Part shown: positions 1 to 11,485 of the stretch, one piece after another | How positions within the stretch are numbered: the stretch's first letter is position 1 | Layout: every line of letters starts with the position of its first letter | Origin: Corticium candelabrum | Lineage: Eukaryota > Porifera > Homoscleromorpha > Homosclerophorida > Plakinidae | Length of the DNA: 64,000 bases | NCBI RefSeq assembly: GCF_963422355.1 | Contig: NC_085093.1 | Coordinates: forward strand, 3,413,503-3,477,502 | Direction: 5' to 3' | Notes under the pieces: generated by a model | Database searches by the model: none | Told to the model about the DNA's origin: nothing | The model's input: the letters and a program-made list of their open reading frames with translations, nothing else | Position numbers and translations under genes: made by a program

Positions 1-832
1 GGTGTCATGTAGCCCTTTTCGTAGACTTTCACCACACCATCATTCGGATACTTGCTTAGGAACATGCATGTTTAAGTTAAGACCTGTCAAAGTTACCATT
101 GGTGCCAGCTTTGAGTCGCCAGTCAGAGTGACAATAAAACTGTGTATCTCAGTTTCTCCTTCTCAGAGTCTTTTGCACGGTATAGACTTAACACATCCTA
201 AGACGTTTGACCTTGAACTCGGCAAATCAAGCCACAAGGAGTTCTCATCTATAGCCAACCATTGAAAGCTCCAAATTAAGACATCTCTTCTGGAAGAAGT
301 TGTTCGTATACACACTTCTTTAGAATATATGTTGTCGCTGATCGAGTGAGACTCCTTTCTGCCTAAGCTGTTATGCAGGTGACAACGACAACGTGTTGGA
401 GAACACTTGGAAATTTGCTACGTTCTTTCTTCGAAATTCTTGACAGCTATTGACTGTGTTAGGCATTTGTCTTCTCTTTCGAACTGCCAAGTGCCATTCC
501 TGCATAATTAATATCTCTTCCAGTGATCGACTTTCTGTCCTTCACCCTATTTGAACTGCCTGGAAAGCATTCTTGCCGTCTTGGCCTTGTCACCACCCTG
601 TTCGCCATATTCTGTTAGTACGCGAAATAGCGTCGACTTTCTTCCACGCGTTTACGCGTCACAGCCGCCATTATGGTGTACGGTATGCTTTGATATCCAG
701 ACCTCTCTATTTATGGCTCTGTTAATATCGAGTGACTGCCTCGCCTACACCGGAACATATCCGCTGCTACACCGATTTCCAGTTCCGTGTACCATTCTAG
801 GGGTTCCACTCTGCTAGCTGACACCCGATATA
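1..832. other. no recognisable gene
   Basis: Short open frames exist on the plus strand (about 2-265 and 551-817), but none shows a domain, a credible splice pattern or a repeat partner in the window. I see nothing assignable here. Confidence 0.5.
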
Positions 833-837
833 CATAC

Positions 838-900
<63 letters not shown>
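833..900. repeat. (TACA)n/(TA)n microsatellite
   Basis: A short TACA run passes into about 50 bp of pure TA. It abuts the 5'-truncated edge of the LINE fragment that follows, a pattern repeated at other LINE copies in this window. Confidence 0.9.
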
Positions 901-901
<1 letters not shown>

Positions 902-1290
902 ATATCTCAGTGCGAAATTCATTTTCTCCCTCACATGTCATCAATGCAGCTGTAAAGGCTGGTGCTGCTGCTCAAGCTGGGGAAATGGAGAAAGACGAAC
1001 GCCACGACTCAAATGTTTCCTCGTATGGTTGCTTGTTCTATCCTTTGGTTGTTGAGTCATATGGAGTCTGGTCAAAACATAGTCTTGAACTGCTGAAGTC
1101 TATTGCCAAGAAGTCTACTCTGTCTACAGGTCACAGTTTCAGCCGAGCTATTACTAACCTTCATGAACAACTGTCTGTGAAACTGTGGCAATACAACTCT
1201 CGCATGATAACTGAACATCTAGATGTTTTGTCTTTAGCAAGTGTTTGTAGTGGTGTTTTTCAGTAGTGTTCCGTCCATTGGGCGGTTATA
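900..1290 (+). mobile_element. LINE-like element, 3' fragment A (endonuclease-like C-terminus family)
   Basis: An open frame starting directly after the (TA)n tract reads DISVRNSF, then a GAAAQAGEMEKD segment, then a FYPLVVES...GVW segment and a C-terminal EQLSVKLWQYNSRMI motif before a stop near 1266. The same C-terminal block recurs in fragments at 19.0, 39.5, 39.8 and 41.1 kb, so it is one repeat family. The fuller copy at 40.5-41.3 kb shows RPGDIYHPDF followed by PAFFDVTV, which resembles a PD-(D/E)XK-type endonuclease core. Such a C-terminus is known from reverse transcriptase elements of invertebrates; that assignment is by recall. This copy is 5' truncated and ends in an A/TA-rich tail. 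Confidence 0.75.
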
Positions 1291-1332
1291 AAAAATATAT
1301 ATAAAAAAAAAAAAAAAAAATATATATATATG
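1288..1332. repeat. A-rich/(TA)n tract
   Basis: An 18-bp A run lies between short TA tracts. It is shared by the 3' end of the plus-strand LINE fragment to its left and the 3' end of the minus-strand LINE to its right. Confidence 0.85.
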
Positions 1333-3656
1333 ATGGCATGTCCACTGATAACAGTGATGACTCTCTTTAGTGTCCTCTGTGTCTCTGGTGGGATTTAACA
1401 CCTGCTTTTGAACGGCATTCCTTTCCACAAGATTGACAAACAAATGACTTGTTGGTAGGAACAATTTGTTCTTTCCGTTTCTGACGTTGAGCTTGAAGAT
1501 GTCTAATAAGATTTTCTTCAAACTGTTGGAGTGATGAATGGCAGAGAGATCTCCAGTTTGTTCTATCACTGGATAGTTTCTCAAAATGCAGGAAGTCAAT
1601 CCCACAAGATTTCATATTAGCCTTGATAGAATCTTTATAACGTAATCTAGGACCACCTTGATGACGATGGCCCTGTTCCAGTTGACCAAAAAGGAGTTGT
1701 TTGGGAATTCTATCATTAGGCATTCGAGACATGTGACCAGCCCAGCGAAATTGGCATTTCATAACAAAAGATTCAATGCCACTGATGTTACAACGAGATA
1801 ACACTTCTGTGTTGGGTATATAGTCAGTCCACTGGATTCCACATATGCGGCGAAGACATTGCAGATGAAAACTCTCCAAACTTTTGAGGTTACGACGAAG
1901 AAGGGTCCATGACTCGCATCCGTACAATAGAACTGATAAGACTACTGCTTTGTAAACTGCAACCTTCGTGGTCAGTTTGATTTCATGCCTTTGCCAGAGT
2001 CTGTTGTACAATTTACCAAAAGCAGCACTGGCCTTTGATATCCTATGAGAGACATCTGCATCAACAGTTGCATTATTCGAAAGGAAACTACCCAAATACT
2101 TGAAATTGCTGACATAAGACAATGGGTGATCACCAATCATAACTGGAGGAGGGTTATAGTTTGAGCCTGGACGTGGTTGAAAAAGCACTTCTGTCTTTTT
2201 CAAGCTGATACTCAAGCCAAAACGTTTAGTTGATCTGTCTAAACAGTTGACAATGTGTTGAATGTCTTCATATGTGTGACCAACTAATGCGCAATCGTCA
2301 GCAAACAAGAATTTTCTCAGTAGACTCTTAGAAACCTTTGTTTTGGCTTGTAAGCGCCTGAGATTGAATACACCTCCAGTAGTTCTAAACTCAACTCGAA
2401 CACCCTCTCGGATGTTCTTGAAGGCATCATTTAAAACCACGGAAAACAAAATGCTAAAAAGAGTAGGTGCTAGAACGCAGCCCTGTTTCACTCCGTTGTT
2501 TACTGCAAACATTTCTGACTTTGACCCATCCTCGACAACAGAAGCCATCATACCAGTATGAAAGGCTTTGATTAGATTCACAATCTTTACCGGGCAGCCA
2601 AGCCTCAAAAGGACTTTCCATAAGCCAGTTCTATCAACCGAGTCAAACGCTTTGACCAAGTCAATAAAGACCATAAATAGATCCATGTGCTGTTCGCGAC
2701 ACTTTTCTTAAAGCTGCCTGGCTGAAAAGATCATGTCGGACGTACCACGACCAGAACGAAAACCACATTGGCTTTCAGGAAGGATACTCTCTGAAAAGTT
2801 TGAGACAAGACGATCAAGAAGAACTCTGGCCATAATTTTGCCAGCAACAGACAACAAAGAGATCCCACGGTGATTGTTGCAGTCAGATTGACTACCTTTT
2901 TCTTGTATAGATGGATTATGTTGGCATCTTTAAAGTTCTGGGGTACATCTTCGAGTTCCCAGCATAGACGAATGAAATCACCTAGTTTGAACAACAGCAG
3001 TTCTCCTCCATGTTGAAAAATTTCAGCAGGTAGGCCATCAGCACCAGGAGATCTATTCCTTGACATTTTCCTGATAGCTTTATTTATCTCATTGTTAGAT
3101 GGTGGTTCACAAGCTACAACTAGATCAGGCTGTTCATCAATGCTGTCAATAGCTTCTTGTGAAATAAATGTTGGATGATTCAAGATGCTTGCAAAATGCT
3201 GACCCCAACGAGTCAAAATTTCTCGTCGTCCATAGAGAAGCCTGGAGTTGTCAACAGATTGTAGAGGTGTGATTGTCTTTACACTTGGCCCAAACACCTC
3301 TTTTAGGCCTTGATAGAAGCCACTAGAGTTATGCTGGTCAGCAGCTAACTGAAGCTGTTCTGCCTTCTGTAACCACCATTTGTTCTTCATCACAGAGAGC
3401 CTAGCTCTTGCTGCTTTTCTTGCATGATGGTAGGCATCAGCAGTGCTTTGATTGCGTTTATCTGATAACCAGACATGATGCAAGCGATGCATATCATCAA
3501 GGAGATGGCTGATGACAGTGTCATTTTGATCAAACCAATCCTGGTGCTTCCTATTAGGCTTGCCAAGTAGTTCATAAGAACCGTTGTGAACAACTGAGTG
3601 AACAACAGACCACCTGGATGCATCCTAGATCAAAGCATTGGCACCAGATAGACTTC
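1333..3656 (-). mobile_element. non-LTR retrotransposon (LINE) with C2H2 finger, 5' truncated
   Basis: The minus strand carries a long reverse transcriptase region of the LINE type, with an endonuclease/RT linker region first and a zinc finger last. The 3' end lies at the A/TA tract at 1288-1332 and the 5' truncation lies at another (TA)n tract (3658-3679), so both edges fall in TA repeats. No N-terminal apurinic endonuclease is present. The family resembles the animal LINEs whose fragments are often annotated as craniofacial development protein 2-like; I cannot fix the clade (RTE, L2/CR1 or other). Confidence 0.85.
1367..3620 (-). pseudogene. LINE reverse transcriptase with C-terminal C2H2 zinc finger, broken
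   Basis: Reading on the minus strand: an upstream part (about 3620-2890) has KHQDWFDQND, WGQHFASILN and RNRSPGADGLPAEIF; then RT motifs including FIDLVKAFDSVDR, GVKQGCVLAPTLF and the catalytic FADDCALV; then the downstream YGCESWTLLRR, FRWAGHMSRMPNDRIPKQLL and GGPRLRYKDSIK blocks typical of these LINEs; and finally one C2H2 finger (CQSCGKECRSK...HQRHRGH). The frame is broken at least twice: a frameshift in the A-rich stretch around 2890-2898 and an in-frame TAA at 2708-2710. The downstream 439 codons (1367-2686) are uninterrupted. The product would copy its own RNA and integrate it; this copy is not expected to work. Confidence 0.85.
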
Positions 3657-3657
3657 A

Positions 3658-3679
3658 TTATATATATATATATATATAT
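3658..3679. repeat. (TA)n microsatellite
   Basis: About 22 bp of TA lies exactly at the 5'-truncation edge of the minus-strand LINE. Confidence 0.85.
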
Positions 3680-4030
3680 GAAAGCCACCCGTGGAGCTCT
3701 GAAGCCTTGTACAAATGAACTGGTGGCTGAAATGGCTCCAGCAACGTCAAACATTACGTATCTAGCTCTACGTAGAGGTTGTTTAGACTACGCCAGCTTT
3801 TGGTTCTTTCTGCCTTTGCAGAGAGTATCTGCATGATTCGTGCATGCACTAGATCCTTTCTCGCAGTCAAAGCAGTAGGGTTGGCTGCTGTCAAACGTGA
3901 TTATGAACCAAAGAAATGTTTGTTTATTTTGCTTCAATTAATACGTGACATTAAAGTCAGTGCAACTTCTCAACAAATAACTACAGCAACACACAAAATT
4001 ATACCAGTTTTGCAATCGTTCACTGCATGT
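3680..4030. other. 3' flank of VWA copy 1, no gene seen
   Basis: Open frames on both strands are short and unrecognised. In the minus direction this lies downstream of the VWA copy 1 stop. Confidence 0.45.
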
Positions 4031-5355
4031 TTATCTCTTGAAGGGTGTCGACGAGCATGCGTTGAGTTGTACTTCAGCATCTGCGGCGACGATCTCAACT
4101 GCCTCGTTAAACTCGGCAAATGTGGTGTAACTTAGATATGGGAGCATTTTGTTCAAGTCGCTGGCGTGATTGAGATTTTTCACGTTTTGGGACGATATTC
4201 CGGGCCGATGCCGAGGGCAAAGACGTCAACTTGATCGCTACCCGGTCGCTCGTGCAAGCTCTTTGCCACGTCTTTGGGGTCTTGTCCGCCGTTGTGGTTT
4301 CCGTCTGTTAGTACGAGGAGATTTTTCTTGCTGTGTCGTCTCATACCATGACTGGCGCTGAAAATGTTGTCACGGACGTGCTCGACAGCCGAACGTGTTG
4401 CGGTGCCGCCGTTTGTGTAGTGTGTTGTCAGGATGTCGTCGACTATGTCTTGGCGACTGTGGTGGTTTGCTGCCGAGTAGGCCACGTCGAACACGGGGAC
4501 GGGAGAAGATGCGAACGTCACCACGGCCACTCTGATCTGTGCAGCATTACATGTAAAGTCATTGCAAGTGTTTTCGATCAACGTGGCCCCGCTCCGGGCG
4601 AATTTTTTTTTGGGACCAAGAATCAAAGGCCGCGCCGCTAGCCTCGTTCTACCAGCGCACTGTTCGCTCCAGCGGCTAAGTCGAAAGGGTGTCCAAAAAA
4701 AATTCGCCCGCTCCGGATGGCTGGGTAGAAGTGTGTGCTGGTAATGCTGCCAGAGGCATCGATAAGAATGGCGAGGTCTATGGCGTCGTTGTAGTAGCAT
4801 TCTGGAGCTTGTCGTTTTTCTCTTGGAGGGAGTGAGGAAGTCGGTCCTTCTGATGGTACTATCATAGGGGGTGGAGGTGGTCCAAAACTTCCGAATATGT
4901 GAGTTAGAGCAGCAGCCTTTTCTTTTGTAGTAGGTGGACCTGCAATGTTAGATAAATGTCACTTGTTTATGTATATGTTAGACTATTTACTGTTCTCTTA
5001 CATTGGTATTGTACTTGTACATCGATGCTTACGCCCGAACGACATTCAGATGGAATAGTCGAGAGATTCGTTCGTCTTTCGTACGTCTGCAGTTTCTTGC
5101 CAGGGCAAGCGTCAGCGGCGGTGCTATTTTTCGAGCCGTCGACGTCGTTCCCAGTGTATTCCCAGTCTCCCAACTCGACATGTGTCGGACACTTGACACC
5201 AAACAGACTCTTGCACAGAGTCTCGAAAGCAGCAGGTGGGTTGTCGTTGCAGATGTTTTTCAGCAGGGTACGATTAATTCGTGCACCGTAGGCCAGAGTC
5301 GCTCCAGCAAGAAAATAGTAAAGCCAGAGAGGAATTGTACACGTAGAGTCTTCAT
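4031..5355 (-). pseudogene. secreted VWA-domain protein, copy 1 (broken)
   Basis: Minus-strand paralogue of the intact genes at 34.2, 52.0 and 58.9 kb. Exon 1 (5002-5355) keeps all six cysteines of the N-terminal domain (LCKSLFGVKCP, ACPGKKLQTYER, SECRS, YQC). A 62-bp GT-AG intron (4940-5001) separates it from exon 2 (4031-4939), with linker FGSFGPPPPP, a furin-type REKR site and VWA MIDAS DASGS. Three lesions are visible: the frame of the signal-peptide region does not match the mature domain; a 110-bp MITE plus duplicated target splits the VWA domain after HFYPAIRSG; and one base is missing near 4203 relative to the paralogues, giving an early stop after GPEYRPKT. The original C-terminus (CSSTPFKR) is still readable beyond it. 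With the MITE set aside the VWA frame is otherwise open, so the insertion looks like one of the later events. Confidence 0.85.
4598..4707. mobile_element. 110-bp MITE inside the VWA coding exon
   Basis: The ends are inverted repeats (GCGAATTTTTTTTTGGGAC on the left; its near complement ending AAATTCGC on the right). A 9-bp direct repeat CCGCTCCGG flanks the insertion (4589-4597 and 4708-4716). Paralogous VWA genes have uninterrupted sequence at this point, so the insertion is proven by comparison. The 9-bp duplication suggests a MULE-type mobiliser; an 8-bp (hAT) reading is also possible. Confidence 0.85.
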
Positions 5356-5435
5356 CTTTAGAAAGCACACTGCCACAGTAGAATTCAACCGATCTAGTCG
5401 TCAACGATTACTGGCTTCTGGAGCTGCTATTTCGT

Positions 5436-5445
5436 CTTTATATAC
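5436..5445 (-). promoter_or_regulatory. TATA box of VWA copy 1
   Basis: The minus strand reads GTATATAAAG about 81-90 bp upstream of the ATG at 5355. The box is at the same distance in copies 3, 4 and 5. Confidence 0.7.
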
Positions 5446-6186
5446 TCATGCTTTACCACGATGAGAGGAAATGGCACATTTTCGCCTCGCAATAGTGCAA
5501 TTTAGAATACTAGAAGACTCCGGTCGAGAGCGATTTGGATGCGTAATGCATGGTATACTATCTCACGCCTGGTGTCTACCCATAAAATTATCATATCAAT
5601 GTGTCGCGATGTTTATATTGCTGACTGGCTTTTTATCGATATTTTCAATACATTTCGAATTACGAAGTGGCTAGAGAGCCGGTACCGGCCTCGGATGCGG
5701 AGTGCCGGTAATTTGCAAGTGACCGCTGATGTCATGCTAATTAGAAGCGACGAACGGCGGGAAGTTCGACTGATTCCGCATTCTTTTCTGTTGGGAAAAG
5801 ATTCAACTCATTCGCCGACCTACAAGAGCGATTGTCGGTGTATGAGTCATCAACATACACAAAATTATGGAGAAGAGACTCGAGAAGTGTTGAGGCTGCC
5901 CGGAAGCGAATCAAGCGTCCCCTTTCTGACGCAATTACATACTACGGGATTACGTATAGCTGCATTCACGGAGGCAAAAAATTCGCTGCCGTGGAGAAGG
6001 AAAGCTGTCTACATCGTAAGTGCAGCTTGTGCGTTAGCAATTGTTTAGGAATCCAAGGACCTACACCTTTTCCACGGTGATGGGTCAAATTGTGGCCCCG
6101 GGCTAAAATACTGTACATACAGTAGTCTCAGATAAAAAGAACAAATGTAAAAAGAAACAGTAAGTAACTACGCTCGGCAAATACTG
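5446..6186. other. upstream flank, no gene seen
   Basis: Apart from the inverted-repeat arm at 5663-5723 there is no recognisable coding or repeat signal. Confidence 0.4.
5663..5723 (+). repeat. left arm of a ~60-bp inverted repeat (pairs with 14367-14437)
   Basis: The sequence starting CGAAGTGGCTAGAGAGCC, with an internal GCCGGTACCGGC palindrome and then GTGCCGGTAATTTGC, recurs inverted 8.7 kb to the right. The right copy has a 7-bp insertion. The arms bracket the MULE transposase gene and may be its terminal inverted repeats. A clean target duplication is not seen; TTTCAATA occurs near both outer edges but is offset on the left. Confidence 0.55.

Positions 6187-6247
<61 letters not shown>
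6187..6247. repeat. (TA)n microsatellite
   Basis: About 60 bp of TA; the mariner-like MITE that follows sits inside this tract. Confidence 0.9.
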
Positions 6248-6249
<2 letters not shown>

Positions 6250-6770
6250 GTATTCGCCCGTAATAACGCCCTGGGCGTATAGAAAAGAAACACTTTCTCT
6301 GGGCGTATACTAGGGCATGGGCGTTATTTTGGTCCTAGGCGTACACATGGTCACTAAATGTTGTCGTCTGGCCAGTCATCATCTAAATACTTGAAGACAG
6401 AAATACCACAAATGCTTACAATTATCCATTTGCAAGATCTAAGGTACTGGTATCCATTCAGCATCAACATACATACACGCAGAAACTAAACACTATGCAC
6501 ACGTGGTCGGACTGAAGCCCGTCAAGAGCATCAGGGGCGGTAATTGCAACGAAGACATGAGTCTAGCGGCAAGCACTTTCACTCAACATTGACACCAGCT
6601 CATCAAACGCACACAGACGGAGACGAATGTTCTGCGGACCCATTTTGCTTTGTCTGCGCATGCGTATTCTGGGCGTATAGTTGGGCATGGGGTTTTTTTC
6701 GGGCTGAAAGTTCTGACCTGTCGCACATGGGCGTATATACGGGCATGGGCGTTATTACGGGCGAATACGG
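6248..6770. mobile_element. mariner-like MITE, 523 bp
   Basis: Near-perfect terminal inverted repeats of about 25 bp (left end CCGTATTCGCCCGTAATAAC, right end its complement) are flanked by TA, as expected for Tc1/mariner insertions. The interior repeats GGGCGTATA and GGGCATGGGCG motifs several times. No transposase is encoded. Confidence 0.85.
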
Positions 6771-7636
6771 TATATATATAAATAGTTGATCAGTGAAACC
6801 TTTGATGTAGTGTTACATCTGCACCGTACTGTACTACACTATTAAAAATACATAAATATACCCAGTATACATCATTGCTGCTTTACCGTCTTCATTCTTT
6901 CTTCACACTTTCTAAAGACAAAAACGTCTTTTAATGAAGCATGTTCAAAATACAGCAAGGCACGGGCTGGGTAAAAATGCTAAGATTCTCTCTCATCTAT
7001 TAGTTTGTATTAGGGTGGCAGTGTAGATGCATTTGGATATTCTATATTCTACAATTCTTAAGCAAATTTGAAATTACCACATTTAATATCAACTAGGCAA
7101 CAGTAAAATTAATATCAACAATTGTTGGGGTACAATTTCAGACCTTTGGTTGATTTGTTTTGTAAAATTCAACCGGTAACCTGAAACATATTTCTATATC
7201 ATATTACATATTATTTTTGTAATTTTATACAACCACAATTCCTACATTTAAAAACACACCAAAAATTTCGTCATGCTGTTACTTCTGTACCGAAGTGCAA
7301 AGAAACGTTACTTGTGAGTGTTGCCTGACTTGAGTTCGGTATGCAAGCCATAAAAGAGCAACAGGATTTCCCTAAGATGTAGGCTTTACGATCAATTCCA
7401 TAATAAACCATAATTAAATATTCCTTGTACATACAGTACTAAAAATAAACTTCAAAGGATAAGCAAACACACCAAACTACACATAAGCTTAATTAATTGA
7501 TACCAGAATTTTTTGCTAATGCAAATTTCTCAAATTTTATAACTTTAGTATTTGCACTCAACACAGTTTTTCATTTAATTTTCCAATTACATTTTCATTG
7601 TGTTTTGTATTTTTTCTTTGTGCTTTCCATCAACAG
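6771..7636. other. AT-rich stretch upstream of the MULE exons
   Basis: No domain-bearing open frame is seen. It probably holds intron or 5' sequence of the MULE gene, whose first recognisable exon begins at 7637. Confidence 0.4.
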
Positions 7637-7797
7637 GACTTTTAGGAAAGACTGCCCATTTGAATTGTCCCTAAGAGCTTCTGAAGATGGTCAATCACTA
7701 GTTGTGCGAAGATTTAAAGAGAGCCATAATCATGAAATATCAAGAGTAAGAATAATTAATTCATCTTGTACATGTACATGTACTGTACCAACATATA

Positions 7798-8110
7798 CCG
7801 TATTATCTCTAACATAAACACGTGCTTAATTTTTCAAAGGGCCTGATAGATGTGACTTTATTAGAGACCAGATTGTGTCTTATGTAATTTCAATGTTGTT
7901 TAACTCAACATGGTTACATTAGCAATACACTTTAGCTATCATTTATTACCATCCAATACATTACGTTTGACTACTGGTAATAGGTACTTTGCGAGATGCG
8001 TGCTTTTATTGGAGACTGTGCCTTTCATTCTTTGTATGAGGTCCCGTAGCGTGCTTTTATTGGAGACGTAACTGTATTGGAGACCTGTGTTTATGTTAGA
8101 GACAATACGG
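7798..8110. mobile_element. mariner-like MITE, 313 bp, in a MULE intron
   Basis: Terminal inverted repeats of about 25 bp (left CCGTATTATCTCTAACATAA, right its near complement) are flanked by TA on both sides. Internal GCTTTTATTGGAGAC motifs repeat. It lies in the intron between the exons ending at 7746 and starting near 8178. Confidence 0.8.
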
Positions 8111-10099
8111 TATTCACCAATATGGTAGCTGCATTAATACTAAATAGTATTATTTGAATATTATAAACCTGTACAGGAACTATTCAAACAACTGCCCAGT
8201 CAGAGAAAGCTACCATTAGAAGCAAAGGAAGAAGCTGAAAAGCTAATAGAACTAAAAGCAAATAAAAAAATGATTCAGAACAAGCTGGCAGAAATGACAG
8301 GAAACGTAGTGCTGCTAAAAAAGACTTGAGCAATATTAGTACTGGTATGAGAGCAGGAAAGACAAGAAACGATTTAAATACAGCTGTAAAGCAACTGACA
8401 GACAAATATGGTACATGGCTGTTATGAACAGCTCTCCTTGAAGTTGCATTTTTTGTACGTTGTGGTGTTTTGCTTGTAGGAGCTAGTGTGAATGTTGTCG
8501 TCAGTGAAAATAACGTGTTGCAAGGCATCTTCTTTCAGGATGAGGAGATGAAGCAGGCGTTTTCAGCATACCCAGAACTACTATGTATTGATGCGACTTA
8601 CAAGCTGCTGGAATTGAGATTTCCTCTCTCTATAATGCTTATAGAAGATGGCAATGGCCATTCTGAAGTGGCTGCTGCATTCTTGTTATTAGAAGAATCC
8701 AAGGCATCAATTACATGTGTAGCAAATATTTTCAAAGAAAACAATCCTGAATGGAAGTCTGTAAGAGTGATAACGGCTGATAAAGACATGACAGAGAGAG
8801 ATGTTCTTGCTGCCAGTTTCCCTTCTGCTGCTATTTTGATATGCTTATACCACACATTGTGATCGTTTCAAAGAGAGATAACAATGGAGAAGATGGGCAT
8901 TACCTCTGGCCAGCGAAGCACATGCCTTGAAATGGTACAGCAAATGGCCTATGCTCCAAGTGAAAAAAAGTACCTGGATCTGTATAGGCAGTTTCAAAAT
9001 TGTGCTCCTCTGATTGTGTTGAAGTATTTTGATGATCAGTGGCACCCTATTAGGAAGCAGTGGACGATGGGGATGCAGTATAGCACAGGGAATTTCCTCA
9101 ACAATACCAACAATAGATTGGAGTCCCTGAATGCAAAGCTAAAATCAGTAATTTCACGGTACTCATCACTAGAAACATTTGTTGACAAGTTCTTTCTTAT
9201 TTTACGAGTGCTTCGATCAGAACGAGACTATCAAGCAAGTCTGTCTACTCTCAAAGTCCCTGTAACATACCATTCTATCACTGATGCAGCACTGATTAAC
9301 TATATGAAGTATATTACACCTTATGCCTACAGATTTGTTGCCCAACAGATGGATATGAAGACAAAGGTACAGCTCGCAAATGATGACAACCAACATTACC
9401 ATGTTGCATACAACGATAGTTCAATAGTAGTCACCCCCGCAACATGCCAGTGCATGACTTGGCAGTCAATGAGGTTGCCTTGTCATCACATACTGGCAGC
9501 TTGATCTGATCTCGGATTGAACATGTTCACTGAAGAACTTTGTGACAGAAGATGGTCTTTAGATTACTACAAATCTAACCACAGAGCATTTTCACCTATT
9601 GCTCATCAAAGCCTGTCTACAGCAACCATCGTTAGCTTTGAAACACCATCAAGAAAAGTACACTCTCAGGTGCGTTGTCAAAGTGATTCTCAACTGTTAC
9701 ATAAATTAGCACGTGTCCGTGTTGTAGTTTGAAAAATTCCATCAGGCTTCAAAGATTGCTACCAAACTTGCTAGTTTAGCTTCAGAAGCATCAGGAGTCG
9801 ATTTCACCAGCAGATTGAATGTAATGAAAGAGTTGGTTTCTGCTTGGGAAAATGGACAAGAAGTGGAACTGATCAGTGGTAAGATTCTGCTAGTGTCCAT
9901 GCATATATGCAACATATCTTTAACATCATACAGCCATATTAATTCTTTTGTGCCAATAGATTTAACTGAAGGAGAGAAACATGATGAGGTCTTACAACTA
10001 CTGCTTAATCTTGACAAACCTTTGACAGGTAATTGTCTGTCAGCATCTACGGATACCTGTGTATGTACATACTTACATACCTACCTACCTACATACTCT

Positions 10100-10340
10100 T
10101 GTTGGAGACACATGTATGGGTTAGGGGCACCAGCCCCTCAAAATCGCTAGGGGATCGAACCCGAGTACTTCCGCTGACCTCTGCCTGAGTTGTTTTTAAG
10201 CAGACCTCCATGTATATTCCTAGGTGTGCACACTGACTAACTGAAGTATTACTACATGTAGGAAAGATGCACTTATGGTTCCTCAATATGACCCAAGTCA
10301 ATCCGCATGATGTCCATGCAAAGTCAATCATCGACCTTCA
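10100..10340 (-). mobile_element. possible tRNA-derived SINE fragment
   Basis: The minus strand contains GGGTTCGATCCCC, a good match to the RNA polymerase III B box of tRNA genes and tRNA-derived SINEs. No cloverleaf can be folded around it and no clear A box or second copy is seen. Confidence 0.25.
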
Positions 10341-10352
10341 TAATACTTGCCA

Positions 10353-10557
10353 TTAGCTCGATTGACTGACTGACTGACTGACAAAAATAATCATTACACA
10401 CAAGCTTTTGTTACATACAAAACACTAAAGTTAAAAATATTATCCATGACAGTTCAAGTCAGTAGAATCACAGCAAACTGACTGACTGACTGACGATAAT
10501 TTATTAGACACAAACTTCTACGTACAGAACACTAAAAGTTCAAGTCAGTAGAAGCAC
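10353..10557. repeat. tandem duplication with (GACT)n runs
   Basis: Two imperfect units of about 120 bp each start with a GACTGACTGACTGAC run, followed by a similar body (ACACAAGCTT/ACACAAACTT, ACACTAAA, AGTTCAAGTCAGTAGAA). Confidence 0.7.
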
Positions 10558-10613
10558 GGTCTCGGCGCTGATGGACTCACTGATCGAATTGATGAGAGAC
10601 TACTAGTACATTT

Positions 10614-10740
10614 TATTAATTCTTTTGTGCCAATAGATTCAACTGAAGGAGAGAAACATGATGAGAACTTACAACTACTGCTTAATCTTGATAAACCTTT
10701 GACAAGTAATTGTCTAACAGATGTTACACATACCTGTGTA
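10614..10740 (+). repeat. tandem copy of a MULE exon with its splice acceptor
   Basis: This segment repeats 9945-10075 at about 90 percent identity, including the intron end TTGTGCCAATAG and the exon encoding LTEGEKHDE...LNLDKPLT. The first copy ends in a canonical donor (ACAG|GTAATT); the second reads ACAAGTAATT. Confidence 0.75.
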
Positions 10741-10822
10741 TCTACCTACCTACCTACCTACCTACCTACCTACCTACCTACACCTACCTACCTACCTACC
10801 TAAACCTACCTACCTACCTACA
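10741..10822. repeat. (ACCT)n microsatellite
   Basis: About 80 bp of CTAC/ACCT tetranucleotides with two small interruptions. Confidence 0.9.
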
Positions 10823-11369
10823 TCATAGCGGGTTCACTGGTTTCAGTGAAGACACTTTTATGTAGTGTCTGCTTGCTCTCTATCGGAAGCAAGGCCTGAA
10901 TTAGAGATGTGTGTAGGACAATGAAGCCTGAGAATATTACCAACAGACGATATTGTAAAATATTGTACAACACTTATACATACATTTTTTCTTTGTATTA
11001 TAGGAGTCTGCGTGACTCCACCAAACACGTACAAAATTTACAACAAATCACTCTACTCACAAAACACTATGAAATCTAATCATGGTGTTACAGACTCAAC
11101 CAATGGTACCCAAAACTTATAAAATGATTCTGTTTCTTTGCGTCTAAACCAATATACACGCATACATACATACATTTATACATACATGCATGCATGCATA
11201 CGTATACACTTATACCATGGTCACAAGACGTGCGACCAGTCACAAGTGCTTAGTTAGATGGAGTATATGAAATATTGTACAGCAAGTGTGCAAGAAGTTC
11301 CGGTCAATACTGCACTCTCACTTATCATATACACATCACATAACCATGGTATAAATTACTTATTATATG
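10823..11369. other. intron or spacer, no gene seen
   Basis: AT-rich sequence with a short TACA/TGCA run near 11160-11200. Nothing coding is recognised. Confidence 0.4.
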
Positions 11370-11461
11370 ATTAGCATGCTATATGGCTTTTAGTAGCAGC
11401 AGGGTTTTAGACCTTGATAACCATGCCCCTCATGCTTTAAAAAGCCATATAGCATGCTAAT
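11370..11461. repeat. foldback element with 20-bp perfect arms
   Basis: TTAGCATGCTATATGGCTTT at 11371-11390 is exactly complementary to 11441-11460, with a 50-bp loop. The size fits a tiny foldback MITE or a strong hairpin in intron RNA. Confidence 0.7.
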
Positions 11462-11485
11462 TACACAATAACCTATACATACATA

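Noticed and set aside
2-817. Two plus-strand frames at the window start
   Set aside because: No domain or splice support; left unannotated as genes.
8860-9504. TGA recoding (read-through) in the MULE gene
   Set aside because: There is no recoding element, a frameshift is also present, and the stops are explained by CpG decay.
10100-10340. A functional tRNA gene on the minus strand
   Set aside because: Only the B-box-like segment fits; no acceptor stem or anticodon arm can be folded.
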